Shown here in pieces: positions 51,701 through 62,567 of a stretch of DNA of 64,000 bases (position 1 is the stretch's first letter; each line of letters opens with the position of its first letter). The DNA is from Zygnema cylindricum. Taxonomy: Eukaryota; Streptophyta; Zygnematophyceae; Zygnematales; Zygnemataceae. Location: assembly GCA_037447655.1 (NCBI GenBank), contig JBBHKE010002555.1, forward strand, positions 122,001 through 186,000. The letters are read 5' to 3'. Made by a program: the position numbers and the translations under genes. The notes under the pieces were generated by a model that was given only the letters and a program-made list of their open reading frames with translations, did not search any database and was not told the origin of the DNA.

Positions 51701-54619
51701 CCCCCATTGCAGGTTCTGGTCGGGCATCCGCTTCTTGTTTCCCCTTAAGCTTCCGCAAAGCTTGTAGTTCTCTCTGTTCGTCGTGGCTGAGCGATGTTTC
51801 CCCGGCAAAACCTGAAAGTTGGCTCTGGATTTCTCGGTAACAGCCTTTTCTCGTGCCTCGCTATTAACTAAATGATCATACAATTTCATAGCAGCCAATG
51901 AAATTTCTTGAGCTGTGGGATTCCGATCGTGTATAGCTTGACTGGCACTCCAATTGTCCAAAGCTGCCTGTCCCGTTAGCTCGAAGGAATTTCGAACAGC
52001 GACATAATATTTGGTGGCCATAGCCGGTGTATCGATGGTGGACAGTTTGGTCTTCTGGCAGAGGCTGGAGAGGCGGTTGAACAGCGTCTGGGGAGTTTCA
52101 TTCTTCAAACAGCGGAAGTCTGTGAACTCCTTGATGGCAGTTTCGTTCCTTTCTGTGTAAAGGAGTCTCCAAGCGTCCAGGAGTGTGGTACAGGGATTAG
52201 GATTGGCAACCATCCGGGTGGCCGCTTCGGCTGCTTGTACCGCCTGTAGGTGGTTGACATAGGCCCTGCCTTGGGCCTGAAGTTTCATATCCATGGTGAA
52301 AGTGGGGGTGAGAGGAGCTGCGGCTGCGGCAGCCAGGTCGGCTGCTGCCTGAAGAGCCTCGGCGTCCAGAGCCGGATCCGATATTTTGATACTAGGGGCC
52401 ATCAACAAAGGTTGACGCTCCTTATAATCGGCCAAAGCTCCTCCGGCTAGATAATTTACCATCATCGGAAACAGGGTTGTTTCAAAATCTGCTGGGATGG
52501 CTCCTCCCCTGTATTTGTTAATTTCGGACTGCGTGAAGGATTTCCACAGCAGTTCAAAATCAGAGAAAGCAATTCCCGAGTTGTCCCCGGTGAAGATCCG
52601 GACGTCTCCCATTCTCTTTTCTTCTTCGGTAAGATTGGTGAACCTGGGTGACGCTTGTCCGGTCGGGCTGACAAACTGAGCCGGTGAGATTGCCCCAGGA
52701 TCTGCTACCTCGAGATCCGAACCGGTCCCTCCTCCAATAGGAAGGGCGGTTGTATCAGCAGTGGTCCCCCCCCCCACTGAGGAAGGTCCTGCTCTTGAAA
52801 AAGTTGTATAGTCGTCTGCTCCTCTATATCCAGGAAAGGCGCGTGCTTGCCGGAGAACTTCCTCTTCCGATGGTATGTGAAGACGAGGTCTAGGTCCCTG
52901 GGGAATGGATGACGGTGGAGAAGGTGAAGACTGGAAACTTGGAGGAGGAGGGGACTGTTTCCTGAAAGGAGTCTGCTTCCTAGATCGCCTCTGGGAATCC
53001 TCAGGAGGAGGAGTTCCGGAACTAGAGGATGGCGACCGTCTGTGAGGAGGCGAGTAGACGTCGGGTTTGGGGGATAGGCGAAGTGGACCTGGTGACCCAC
53101 GGACTGCTCCCGCGGGGAAGATGGATTGTGAGGGGGAAGAGGCGTGAGGTGGTGATGGAGGAGGAGTGGTAAGTCCGAGGGAAATGTGTAGTCTCCGGTC
53201 GGGTTGTAGCTGCACCACGGCCTCCACGGTAGAAGATCCCTCGACCGAGACAAATGTAGGGAGATCTGTAGCCGAGGCTACCGGATCACTCGGCAAATCT
53301 GCACCCAACCCCTTTTTGTTAGGCCCTGTTGTTTCCTCCCCTTCCCGTTGAAGAGGAGATTCTGGTCTAGGTTCTGGTGAAGTCCGGGGATCTCGCGTGA
53401 CAGGAGGAGTTGCCTGATCCAGCGGTTGTACTTCCGTCGCAGGACCTGTTCTACGAGGAGGTGCTACCTGTCCACTAAGGATTCCCCCAGATCTCCGTCT
53501 AGCCTCCCGTATCAGGATCAGCTCCTGTTCCAATGCTCTCTTCCTTTCCTCTTCAAGGGCATCCCAATCTATTGCGACGGGTCCGGCCCCCGCCGTAGCC
53601 TTATCCTGCGATCGCAGAATCTCAACCAATTTCTGGGTGCTGCTCACCACACCCGAGAGATCCGCAATCCCCAAACCGGGTACCTCGGGGTCCGTAGGCC
53701 TTGAACGCCATAGTCCTTCGGATGGTCGGACAACTGGTGCTGAAGGAGACATAGAACTTGGGGAGATAGAGGCAGAAGGAAAGAACGGCTCTTCTTTGAC
53801 TAGGGGAGCAAATCGACCTTTGCTGTCCCGATGGTTGAACCGGAAATTTCTCTTAGGCTCAGGTAACTTCCGCTTGCTACTCCCTTCCCTGGTCCGGCCC
53901 CGAGAAGTTGCTCTGCCCCTAGAAGGTCTGCTGGTTGCAGTTTCCTGAGATATGGTGGGCTGTTGTCGTGAAGTAGGCGGCCTCTCCGGGTGCTCTCGGG
54001 CTGAGATGGGAGAGCCACTCTCGGACGAGCTACTCAGGATCTCAACTACTCCTCCCACTGGGCGTATAATCCGAGCTCGGTCACTTCTGGCAACCCGCTG
54101 CACCAGCTCCTTCTTAACCTTCAACTCATGGATATTGTGAAGGGCTAGAATCTCCTTACGACCAGGTCGGTTAGGATCTGACAAGAGTTCAGGATCCATG
54201 TATGTCTCCACTATCGGAACTTTGGATCTGGTATAACGTACCACCTCGGGAGGGTGGCCTGGGACCGCTTCCTTATGAGCCAAACCCTTCCTACGGGATT
54301 GGGGAGCAAAAGTCTGTCTCTCTACCTTCTCCGTAGCCCTAGCCCTGGCGGCCTCGGACAACGTCGGAAAGTTTTCAGGGGAAAAGACCGGAGGAGGTGG
54401 AGGAGAGGGTTGTCTCTCGGGCTGCCTCGGAGAAGTCTCAACTACAACGGGCTCGGGCATCATTCCCTTAAGAAACTGCTCAATGTTCAAAGCTGAGGTG
54501 AAAGGGACTGCTTCCTCAGACACCTGTGACCCTTCCTCTTGTGCTACCGCTTCTTGTCTCGCCTGTTCTTCCGGACGAACACCGGAAGGATCCCTATCCT
54601 GGGCTTCCCCTCCGCCCAT
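51668..54619 (-). CDS. gag: Gypsy Gag polyprotein
   Basis: 983 codons from ATG 54619. The N-terminal two thirds are Ser/Pro/Arg/Glu-rich and low in complexity, probably disordered, with basic patches (SRGRTREGSSKRKLPEPKRN). The C-terminal third has the retrotransposon Gag-type helical part: VRIFTGDNSGIAFSDFELLW, LLDAWRLLYTERNETAIKEF and NETPQTLFNRLSSLC. It would form particles around element RNA. It is long for a gypsy Gag. It ends 5' of the knuckle, which is in another frame, so either a frameshift fuses them or this copy has a small indel. Confidence 0.85.
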   Translation of the reverse strand: MGGGEAQDRDPSGVRPEEQARQEAVAQEEGSQVSEEAVPFTSALNIEQFLKGMMPEPVVVETSPRQPERQPSPPPPPVFSPENFPTLSEAARARATEKVERQTFAPQSRRKGLAHKEAVPGHPPEVVRYTRSKVPIVETYMDPELLSDPNRPGRKEILALHNIHELKVKKELVQRVARSDRARIIRPVGGVVEILSSSSESGSPISAREHPERPPTSRQQPTISQETATSRPSRGRATSRGRTREGSSKRKLPEPKRNFRFNHRDSKGRFAPLVKEEPFFPSASISPSSMSPSAPVVRPSEGLWRSRPTDPEVPGLGIADLSGVVSSTQKLVEILRSQDKATAGAGPVAIDWDALEEERKRALEQELILIREARRRSGGILSGQVAPPRRTGPATEVQPLDQATPPVTRDPRTSPEPRPESPLQREGEETTGPNKKGLGADLPSDPVASATDLPTFVSVEGSSTVEAVVQLQPDRRLHISLGLTTPPPSPPHASSPSQSIFPAGAVRGSPGPLRLSPKPDVYSPPHRRSPSSSSGTPPPEDSQRRSRKQTPFRKQSPPPPSFQSSPSPPSSIPQGPRPRLHIPSEEEVLRQARAFPGYRGADDYTTFSRAGPSSVGGGTTADTTALPIGGGTGSDLEVADPGAISPAQFVSPTGQASPRFTNLTEEEKRMGDVRIFTGDNSGIAFSDFELLWKSFTQSEINKYRGGAIPADFETTLFPMMVNYLAGGALADYKERQPLLMAPSIKISDPALDAEALQAAADLAAAAAAPLTPTFTMDMKLQAQGRAYVNHLQAVQAAEAATRMVANPNPCTTLLDAWRLLYTERNETAIKEFTDFRCLKNETPQTLFNRLSSLCQKTKLSTIDTPAMATKYYVAVRNSFELTGQAALDNWSASQAIHDRNPTAQEISLAAMKLYDHLVNSEAREKAVTEKSRANFQVLPGKHRSATTNRENYKLCGSLRGNKKRMPDQNLQWGEMKKIFFTTA

Positions 54620-54639
54620 GACTTACAAAAGCAGATAAG

Positions 54640-54780
54640 CTAGATCTCTCTGATAAAGTCCACCACCCTAAGCAGCTATCCTCTTAAACAAAGGGGACAG
54701 GTGTTGCTTTTCAGTACTGTGCTACTCCGCTGGGAACCCACTAAATGCAACACTCCCAGCTACTCTCCAAAGAATAGGAA
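54640..54780 (-). other. Gypsy leader between LTR and Gag
   Basis: Untranslated leader upstream of the Gag ATG. No convincing primer-binding site could be named. Confidence 0.4.
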
Positions 54781-55906
54781 GGGAAGGAGAGTTGTCCGAT
54801 CCGTTTCGCAAAACCTCAGGACAAACCCCAAGATAACCACAAGAGGGTGCAAATAAATCCCACGCAGAAATATAGAAATAACAAATATCGGCTTTTCAGA
54901 TTAAACAATATCACCTTGCCCCAGAGAATGGAATTAAAGATAGAAATAAATGGTAATGGTGAAGCGAATTCACATACCCCGGAGTGCAACGAGAACCAAA
55001 CTCAGCAGAAGAAAAACCTCTCCCAATGGCCCCGAAGACAGGTATAAGTCTCCCTCACCCCTCCCGGTTCCACCGCAAGGATCCGACAAGACTCTTCTTA
55101 GTTTCAAACAGCGAAAGTCCAAACCGCCCAAAGAGAAGATAGTGCCAACTACCCACCCGTTCTACGGTCTCCACAAAAGACAATCCAAAACAAAGATGGC
55201 AATAGAGTCAACGACACAATGCAAACGTTCTCCAACAGAAAGATTGATTTAATTCTCTGGGGGTTTTCTCAGGAGACAGTACTGAAAAGCAACCTGTCTC
55301 CTTCGGCCCCAAGTGCCTTATACAACCAGAGTTTGTCCTACTGCAAGTGTCAAAGTCAAAGCAATGTGACAAGCCAATCAGCGGCCAGCAATTGTTATCG
55401 TACGGACATAAGACAAAACAGACTGTACTACACTCAGGGATAAAAGTTAGACGACTGGTTCCGGCTGGATTAGCGGCCGGGGGTCCTCCTATAATACACA
55501 AAAATGGAAACAAAGTTCTGAATCGACGTGAAACCGCCTAACTTTGACCCAAAGTCATTAATGCTTTGCCCGGCTGTTGGGCCGGAACTAACATCCTACT
55601 GACAGCTAACAGTAAGATCTACGGGATAATCCCAAAGGTTACGTGTCGTTCTCGAATGTATCCCTCTACTAGAGCTACATAGAACACACAATATAAGGGA
55701 GCAGACACTGTGCACCGGACTAACTCCGTTGTTCGGCCTCCGTTTAAGGTGAACTAAATTGCGTAGTGCTCCAGAGTGAAAATATAAAGATCTGATCCGG
55801 CTAGTTGTCCTCTTCCTTCTCCGTACGCTAGAGTCCGTACAAAGTGGAATGAGGCCCCGGAACTCCTGGGGGTACAACTGTGCCGAAGATGCACACGAGC
55901 TTGACA
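54780..55906 (-). repeat. Gypsy 5' LTR
   Basis: Starts TGTCAAGC at 55906. It is related to 62568-63650 on the plus strand, with shared blocks GGAGGCCG-AC-ACGGAGTTA, GTATAAGGCACTTGGGGCCG and AAGGTGATATTGTT. About 1.1 kb; the 3' border is approximate. Confidence 0.75.
55310..55330 (-). promoter_or_regulatory. LTR core promoter (TATA-like)
   Basis: TGTATAAGGCACTTGGGG on the minus strand (TATAAGG at 55322-55316) is kept in the second LTR (63075-63081). The conserved block suggests the TATA box of the LTR and start of the R region. Confidence 0.55.
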
Positions 55907-55915
55907 GGACGTCCA

Positions 55916-56698
55916 TCAAACGATCGTCAAACGCCGAGAGAGAGGAGAGAAATGTCGAGGTGGGAGGGGAAGTACGAGTGAGGTAAGAAGGCGGTGTGGA
56001 AAACACTTGGTTAACATATCAAAAGCAACTTGGGGATCGGGAAGGTTTGGAAGGTCGTCCACTTGGGCTAGATCTGTCTGTAAAGCATCATGAAGGAATT
56101 GGGTCACGAAAGTATGTGAACCAAGGGGGCAACCAAGCACACGAATGCCATCAGAGGGAGAAGGGGTTTGAAAACCAGGAGGGGTAGTAAACGAAAGTGG
56201 AATATCCTGAGGAGACCAAATAACACACTTCGACGGCTGAACTGAAAGGTTGAGTTCCGCTAAACGTTCCCTAAAAAAATCATATGCCAACACGACTTGT
56301 TCTCTCGGCCCAATAATGTGCGTATCATCTGCGACCGAAGGAAAAAGGCAAGAAGGGAAGGCGGCTGCGGAGGCACGAAGGGCCCGGTAATGGGTAAGGG
56401 CGAACAAAGGTCCGCCGAGAGGGTCACCTTGGCGAGTGCCAGTAGCAGAGGAGAGAGGGATAATATCACCATCGGCCGAGAAGGAAAGGCTGCTTGTCAA
56501 AGAATAGAAAGCCCTCACAAAGGGGAACAATTGGACAATCGGAGATGGAGCCGCCATAAGCTCTGAAAAAATCACGTTTCGATCCACCGTATTAAATGCA
56601 TTGGAAACGTCGACTTGAAGGACCAACCAATCCGGATGTACATCCAACAAAGCCCGAATCCCATGGACCACGGCCTCACAACCCCCTCTCGAGGCCAC
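55916..56698 (-). pseudogene. LINE copy 2: reverse transcriptase core
   Basis: GGCEAVVHGIRALLDVH, LVLQVDVSNAFNTVDRN, GTRQGDPLGGPLFAL, SVADDTHIIGPREQV and LSVQPSKCVIWSPQ. All main RT motifs are present in one frame here. The block GGIRPIAVGEVLYRLVARAI is in the adjacent frame (56572-56913), so an indel separates them. Confidence 0.85.
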
Positions 56699-56885
56699 TC
56701 TAAACTGATGAGGAGAGAAATAATCATGGAAAGCCGGTTGGAGCTGGAGACAATCGCACGAGCCACCAATCTATATAAAACCTCTCCCACGGCAATAGGG
56801 CGGATCCCACCATTAGGTTTGGCGATTGCCACAAGGCGGGACGCCGTGAGAAGATCACAAATCCGAGTGGGAACATCCCCACTAG

Positions 56886-57822
56886 CTATAAGGGAACATA
56901 CTCGAAAAAACACATCGAACCCCCGGGCACCCTATTCAGGGGGCAAAACATCGCGAAACAACTCATATACTGTGCCCGAAGGGCCCCCCGCTGAAAGGTG
57001 AGGAGAAGAGCTAAGAACCTTAATGAAAACCTCCCGATCCAAAGTAAAACTCTCAGAAGGCTCAAAGGTGTTGATGGAAAGGGGTAAAGGGGAAGGGGCA
57101 GGGGGGTGGAGAGCTCGAAGGACCTCAATAGTGGAAGAAGATCAGGGGGCAGGGGTGAATGGTTGTAGGGCCCGAACCGCTCGAGAAAGCTCACCAAATC
57201 GGCCTAAGTGAATTGCTCGACGATAAGAGGCCGAGACATCCGATGGCTTAGGTGGCCGACGTGGTATGAAAGAGGTGCTTAATACCTGATCCTCATGCTC
57301 GGCGTGGAGGGACTTCCAGTCACCCCGAAGGAATCGGCGAAAACGCGCCATAGTTTCTCTAGCCCCACTGCCCCCTCCACGACTTGGAAGGACTAGCACC
57401 CAGAGAGAGAACATAAGAAGTAGGTGCCAAGGAGCAATGTCCGCCGGGTTTGAAGAAATGTGGGACAAGGGGAGGTGGAGGGCATCTTGTAGTATTGTCA
57501 TGACAGCCACAGGAATACGGGTGTACAATCGCGGGCGGGGGGCTCCCAAATCATAAGCTCCCAAAACTTCTAACTCATGTACGAAATTCCAACCCTCATC
57601 TGTGGGGCCGGACGAGAGTGTGGTCGACAATGATTGAGGAGAGGTGATAGACAAAGGACCACCCAGGGTTATACAATGTCGACAACTCCGTGTATGAAGG
57701 GAAATGCCGGCCCCAGCGGCAAAAAGGTTGTGACACCCAGGACATTCCAAACGCCTCGAAGGTTTACGAGGTTTGGGTGGAGGTGGGGGAGGGAGAAGGG
57801 AATAAGAAGGGCTTCCCGACAT
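56886..57822 (-). pseudogene. LINE copy 2: N-terminal zinc-finger region
   Basis: Starts at ATG 57822 (MSGSPSYSLLPPPPPP). A C-x2-C-x12-H-x4-C finger follows (LECPGCHNLFAAGAGISLHT then RSCRHC), probably for RNA or DNA binding. The main frame ends at about 57142 and continues in another frame to 56886, so it is frameshifted. Confidence 0.8.
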
Positions 57823-57954
57823 GGTTAATAAGTCAAAGACGACATGGGTATTGGGAGGGTGAGAGGAAGAGAAAGCGTGGGAGAGGAAAATGAACCATGT
57901 GGGATGGATGGGGAAATTGGTAGGAACCAGAATGTAACATAAAGTTTGATGTCG

Positions 57955-58165
57955 GAAAAGAAAGTGGCGGGGGGAGTGGGGAGGGGGGGAGGGGGGGGGG
58001 GGGAGTGTGGGAAGGAGAGGGTTTAAGAATCGGTTTTGGGTGTGTAAGTGGTATAGGTGAGGGGGTGGGGGGGGGGGGGGGAGGGGGGGGGGGGTAGGGG
58101 GGAGAGGGTAAAGAAATGTTTGTTTGTTTTTTTTTTTTTTATATATTAATACTTTTTGTTTTTTT
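57955..58165. repeat. Poly-G/poly-T tracts in LINE 5' UTR
   Basis: Long G runs followed by T runs on the plus strand (C and A on the sense strand), shared with 29540-29770 of copy 1. Confidence 0.85.
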
Positions 58166-58273
58166 TTTTTTTCGAGTGATTGTGTATGTGTTTTTGTGTG
58201 CATGTTTGTGCGTATGATTTTTGGAACTAACTATTTTGGGGGGTGGAGAATCAAGCGATTCACGGATAGATCA

Positions 58274-58316
58274 GGGGAGCTAGTGATGACTTTGGGGGAG
58301 CTAGTGATGACATAGG
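58274..58316. repeat. Short tandem duplication GGGGAGCTAGTGATGAC
   Basis: GGGGAGCTAGTGATGACTTTG followed by the near copy GGGGGAGCTAGTGATGACAT. Confidence 0.8.
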
Positions 58317-58371
58317 GGGGTCACACCTGTGGTTTCGCCAATGTGCGTGCTGTTGACAGCGGCCGCAGGCT

Positions 58372-58606
58372 AGATCCGGAGGTACATGGTTACCGGGAGG
58401 ATGTTCTGTCGCGTATGTCGCGTAATGTAGGAGGAAAAGACAAAAATGTAGGAGGAAAAGACAAAATAGGCCAGATCCGGAGGTACATGTTTACCGGGAG
58501 GATGTTCTGTCGCATAATGTAGGAGGAAAAGACGAAAATGTAGGAGGAAAAGACAAAATAGGCCAGATCTGGAGGTACATGGTTACCGGGAGGATGTTCT
58601 GTCGGA
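58372..58606. repeat. Tandem repeat of ~92-101 bp
   Basis: Units start at 58372, 58473 and 58565 with AGATCCGGAGGTACATGGTT. Each has TTACCGGGAGGATGTTCTGT, then a doubled ATGTAGGAGGAAAAGACAAA block. The third unit is partial. Confidence 0.9.
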
Positions 58607-59119
58607 AAGCGGGTCCGCCGGATCCGCGCTAAAATACAAAGTAAGTTCGCTAAGTTAGAAGTACATGGGGACATACCCTTAGACGCTAATAGCGATTCGC
58701 GGTGTTGTAGCCGTTCAAGACCTCTCACGTGTGAAGCGGCCGTCGCCCAATGACAACCTCATGGCCACGAGATGGTACAAAGGTCGTAATTATCTTTATT
58801 ACGAAAATTCCTAAGGAATTCATATCAGGGTACAAAAGGGAACTGAAAAAAAAAATACATTTAAAGACCACGAGAGTCGAGAGAAGATAGGCAAATGCAT
58901 TAAAAATTGTCGTAAAAATTAGTTATGTTTACAAAAATGATGGTGAAACTGATAGGAATTGAACTGGAGTACGCATAAAAAACCATATCGATACGTGGAT
59001 CCGACATTAACGCAATGCGCAAAGCCAAGCCGCATCGATACACCGATATATCGGCAAGCGAGGAGCATCGAAATGGAGCCCTAAGCAGAGGTCGAAAAGG
59101 TCAAAATTTAAGATACTCA

Positions 59120-60194
59120 ATTTTAGATGCCCGAAACCGACAAATTTATTTTTTCAAAATCTGACACTCCTCCATATAGTGACCCGGTTCTCTACAAAAG
59201 AAGCAAACACCCTTTTTCAAAGCTCCCCTTTCTTTTCCTCTCCCTCTCTTTCCACCAAAGTTCCGATAAGGTTTACCTTCGTCTTTCTTCCTCTCATCAC
59301 GCTTCCGCTCGTCACCGCCGTTCCTCTCATCACGCTTCCGCCAATCACCACCAGCTGTAAATGCATTCACCCTGTCACTTCCCCTACGAAGCTCCAAAGT
59401 GCTTTCCCTCACAAGAATTATCCCCATGGTAAAGCTCCAAGTCCATGAGGAGCCATCCATTGCCTGCATACGATAAATGATGTTTCCGTACTCATTTGGG
59501 AGTTTCATGAGTAGTGTATTAATCTTTCTCTCCTCAGACTCAACAGATCCCGCACTAGCAAGCTCAACATATAACGCAGCAATATCATTGCAAAACTGTA
59601 TCATGCTACCGCCTTTATAAACATAGGCCCCTTTTTCCTGTTTTACTAACTGCTGCCTCTGAATAGTCTCACTCTTATAAATTTGACTTAGTGTTTCCCA
59701 GATTTCGGAAGACTTGGTTAGACTTAAAAGAGTGATAGCTATGGACTTAGACACATATCTTAGTATAAGATGTTTTGCTATAGTGTTTTTATACTCCCAA
59801 ATTTAACAATCATTTTCTTCAGTTTTACTTATAACTCCTCGAAGTGGAGCTGTAGCGGAGAGCTTAGCTCCCCTCACCATAAATGTCCCTTTATCCTTCT
59901 CCCCTTTTCCCCCTTCCATGACAATATTTTCCCTTCACCTTCCGTTGAATCCGAAATACGGTTGGTTTTCTGGGAAGCCCGAGATGATTCTCCGTAGTGA
60001 GTTCCTCCAAAGCCCGGTGGCGGACACCTCACTTGTCCCGAAACAATTCCCCATAAGTGCTTTTTGAAAAGCAATCGCTCCCTTGTGAACTCCCAATAAG
60101 TGAAGTTTGTTCCATTGAACATAGGCACCCTAGATGGTGGGCCCATAACTTGAAATTCTATGGGCTCCATTGCCCACAGAATTCGCAGATCCAA
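59120..60194 (-). pseudogene. Copia-B gag (copy 3)
   Basis: 59874-60194 encodes the N-terminus (IEFQVMGPPSRVPMFNGTNF, KKHLWGIVSGQVRCPP). 59146-59754 encodes the helical gag body (LTKSSEIWETLSQIYKSETI, LVKQEKGAYVYKGGSMIQFC) and a CCHC knuckle CFFCREPGHYMEEC (about 59170-59215). A frame break lies around 59755-59873. It ends just after the knuckle, with no protease or pol, so it is a truncated copy. Confidence 0.85.
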
Positions 60195-60199
60195 AAGAA

Positions 60200-60962
60200 A
60201 CTAATCTAGATAGTGCCGACTCCAAGTTGATATAAACCCATATGAATGATCCCTTGACAATTAGAACCCAAATACACCTTCACCCCTGTGAAGAGAAGAC
60301 CTTCTGTGTGCTCATTTCCACCACAGAATGCAAAGCTTGAATATGTGTTTTGGACAATATTCCCCACTTTGACTTTTCCACTGAATAAGTGCCACCCTGG
60401 CACGCAAAGACTCTGACCGACTACAACCCTGTGTAGCTTGGACTCCCCTGAGTCCGCAGCAAAAAGAATCACTGAATTTGCTCACCCGAGAATTAAGTTA
60501 TGGCTGGTTAAAGATGACCTTTATAGTTACAAGCTGTCTTAGAGACAGGTACCTAAATATCACTAAGTCTTGGTCTGCCTACTCACGACTACCTACTACT
60601 AAACCGTAGTCCAATAAGAACACTATATAGTACAAGAAGGTACAATTGGAGATGTACTTATTGTACGACCATTATACGACATGGTCTACAAAGTGACACC
60701 TGTCAAATCGGGAGCCATGGTTCCTCCTCCCATCTTCTCCGGTATCAAATAATGTGACGCCACGTGGCACCGCGTGATGCTATCTCCGAGTGCCGCAAAA
60801 ATCTCACTTCGCGTGGCGGCTACAATGCCGGCTGTTTGATCAAAACATATTTTACACGGTTCAGATTCGCGTAGATGCATGAATTGTTCCTCTTCGTTAG
60901 TCCGGTGTTAATAAGCTGTCACGTTAATATTTATTTATCTTTGAAACCCGTCACGTGTATCG
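60200..60962 (-). mobile_element. Copia-B leader and LTR-like segment, copy 3
   Basis: Collinear with 3960-4690 (see shared words there), followed like that copy by a tRNA-like sequence. Confidence 0.65.
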
Positions 60963-61036
60963 TGTCGTTAATGCCTTATTGGATAAGGCATACCACAATA
61001 TATATTTCCATAGACCCTGATTCAAATCTGGTCTTG
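60963..61036 (+). repeat. tRNA-Arg-like sequence, copy 2
   Basis: TTATTGGATAAGGCAT resembles an A-box/D-arm, and GATTCAAATCTGGTC a B-box. Same position relative to the copia-B leader as 4694-4766. Confidence 0.5.
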
Positions 61037-61124
61037 AGCAGCTTTTGGTTATTTGTTAGTTGTTTAGAGTTCTCTACTTGTACCTTTATAAATAGCTATT
61101 GTACCCTACATGCCATTGTTGACT

Positions 61125-61335
61125 CTAAGCTATAGGCTAAAGTTAACGGATTAAGAATGGTAGGTACCAGGATCAAATCCTGATTTTGGCAGTCCTCTTT
61201 TGGTACAAACTACGAATCAACCTATCCTCTTTCGATAGCCATGGCTCTAGCTCTCTCTCTGGTCTTTAGTGACTGCAACAAGTATGGGGACCGGAGAGAG
61301 TTGAGCAAAAAGCAGGCTTCCTTTGCTAACTTACT
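61125..61335 (+). repeat. SINE-like repeat, copy 3
   Basis: Head TAAAGTTAACGGATTAAG, B-box-like AGGATCAAATCCTGAT, body AGCCATGGCTCTAGCTCTCT. The best-kept of the three copies in the window. Confidence 0.55.
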
Positions 61336-61392
61336 CTATTTAGTTTTCCAATACAAACCTAGAAAATACATAAATTTCAACATGATGCCCTA

Positions 61393-62560
61393 CCCCCTCC
61401 TCAGGACGTCTTTGCACTCTGCACATTTTTAGGCATAGCTAACTATTATCGGAGATTCATCCCTGAATTTAGCAGCCACACTCAGCCTCTGAACCACTTG
61501 TTACGGAAAGACCAGGAGTGGCAGTGGACGGAGGAGCAACAGATTGCCTTCCAGTTCCTCAAGGATTCCCTGAAGCAACACCCAGTGCTCTGAATGCCTG
61601 ATCACTAAAGACCCTTCCTCCTTTACACTGATTGGAGCCGGTTTGGATTGGGAGCTGTTTTAGCCCAACAAGATGATGCTGTTGCCGAATATGTGGTAGC
61701 TTACTCCAGTAGGAGTAATAACCGAGCGGAGGGGTATTATAGCAGCTATCATGGGGAATTACTAGCGGGGGTATGGGCCATCCAACACTTAGACCATACC
61801 TATACGGAGTCCATTTAACTCTGATCATGGATCACCAACCTCTCAAGTGGATTATAGAGAACAGCAAGCTCACTGGCAAGCTCGCCTGGTGGGTGTTAAT
61901 ACTGCAGGAATATGACTTCGACATAATCCACCGGGCTGGAGAGATTCATGGGAATGCCGACGGACTTAGCAGAAATCCTGACCCGTCCACTAGAGATTCC
62001 ACTGGGGCCCGCCATGATGAGGATCCTGAAATCAGTTTGGGACTCATTCGAGCTTCCTCTGCCTTTATTTGGCTTCCTCAATCTGGGGGGGAAATGTCAA
62101 CTTTCTTTGAAGACGTGGAGGCGCAGGCGCCAATAGGGGCCGGACGGAAAGATATTTGGAACGATCCCGATGCACTCCAATCTGTCCAACAAGGTTTCCC
62201 TCTTCCGCATTTGTCAGGAGTGAAGTTATCTCGGGTGCAAACACAAATGGCGGCATACGAGTGGGAAAGATGCATCTTTATCCGGAAGTGGGCAGATGGG
62301 AGGAGGAAAGTGGTTCCTCCCCCGGCCGACAGGGAGACTCTTATTTTTAACCTTCACCAGCAGTGTGGCCATTTTGGGCAAAAACGGACCACCTCCTTGG
62401 TCGCAGGATCGTACTGGTGGCACAGGTTGCGGACCCAAGTCAACCGGATTGTGCAGACGTGTTCTTCCTGTGACCGAGTCAAAGCAGCTTTCGACAAAAA
62501 GGGAGGTGCTCAGCTTCATTCCCTTCCCATCAAGGATCAAAGAAGGCCTTTTTCCTCTGT
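61393..62560 (+). pseudogene. Second gypsy copy: RNase H-integrase fragment
   Basis: It starts inside the RT-RNase H connection (FLGIANYYRRFIPEFSS). RNase H follows (LYTDWSRFGLGAVLAQQ, MDHQPLKWIIENSKLTGKLA, EIHGNADGLSRNPD) with stops near 61590 and 61606 and a frame change near 61790. The integrase zinc part is intact (LHQQCGHFGQKRTTSLV, then CSSCDRVKAAF), and it ends shortly before the catalytic core at about 62540. Closely related to pol at 45149-48163, but no methyltransferase part is present because the copy is truncated upstream. Confidence 0.9.
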
Positions 62561-62567
62561 ACGGTAA

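Larger units (their letters stand above)
44930..55906 (-). mobile_element. Ty3/gypsy retrotransposon carrying a DNA cytosine methyltransferase
   Basis: About 11 kb, minus sense: 5' LTR (55906 to about 54780), Gag, protease ORF, C5-methyltransferase ORF, pol (RT-RNase H-integrase-PHD-like), then a 3' region with a G-rich polypurine stretch (about 45090-45117). The 5' end at 55906 begins TGTC and cuts into LINE copy 2. A second family copy lies at 61.4-64 kb. No 3' LTR was found: the element meets a copia-B fragment at about 44929. Main ORFs are long, so decay is limited, but without a 3' LTR this copy cannot be complete. Confidence 0.9.
55907..58242 (-). mobile_element. LINE copy 2 (REL-type), 3' end cut by the gypsy LTR
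   Basis: Same family as 26000-29841. The 5' end is near 58242 (GATTTTTGGAACTAACTATT shared with copy 1). It ends inside the region after the RT at about 55907, exactly where the gypsy LTR begins. The missing 3' half including the endonuclease is not found on the far side of the gypsy element. Confidence 0.85.

Noticed and set aside
45149-55000. Methyltransferase as a host gene with the gypsy inserted around it
   Set aside because: It has no introns, sits in the protease reading frame and ends overlapping pol, so it belongs to the element.
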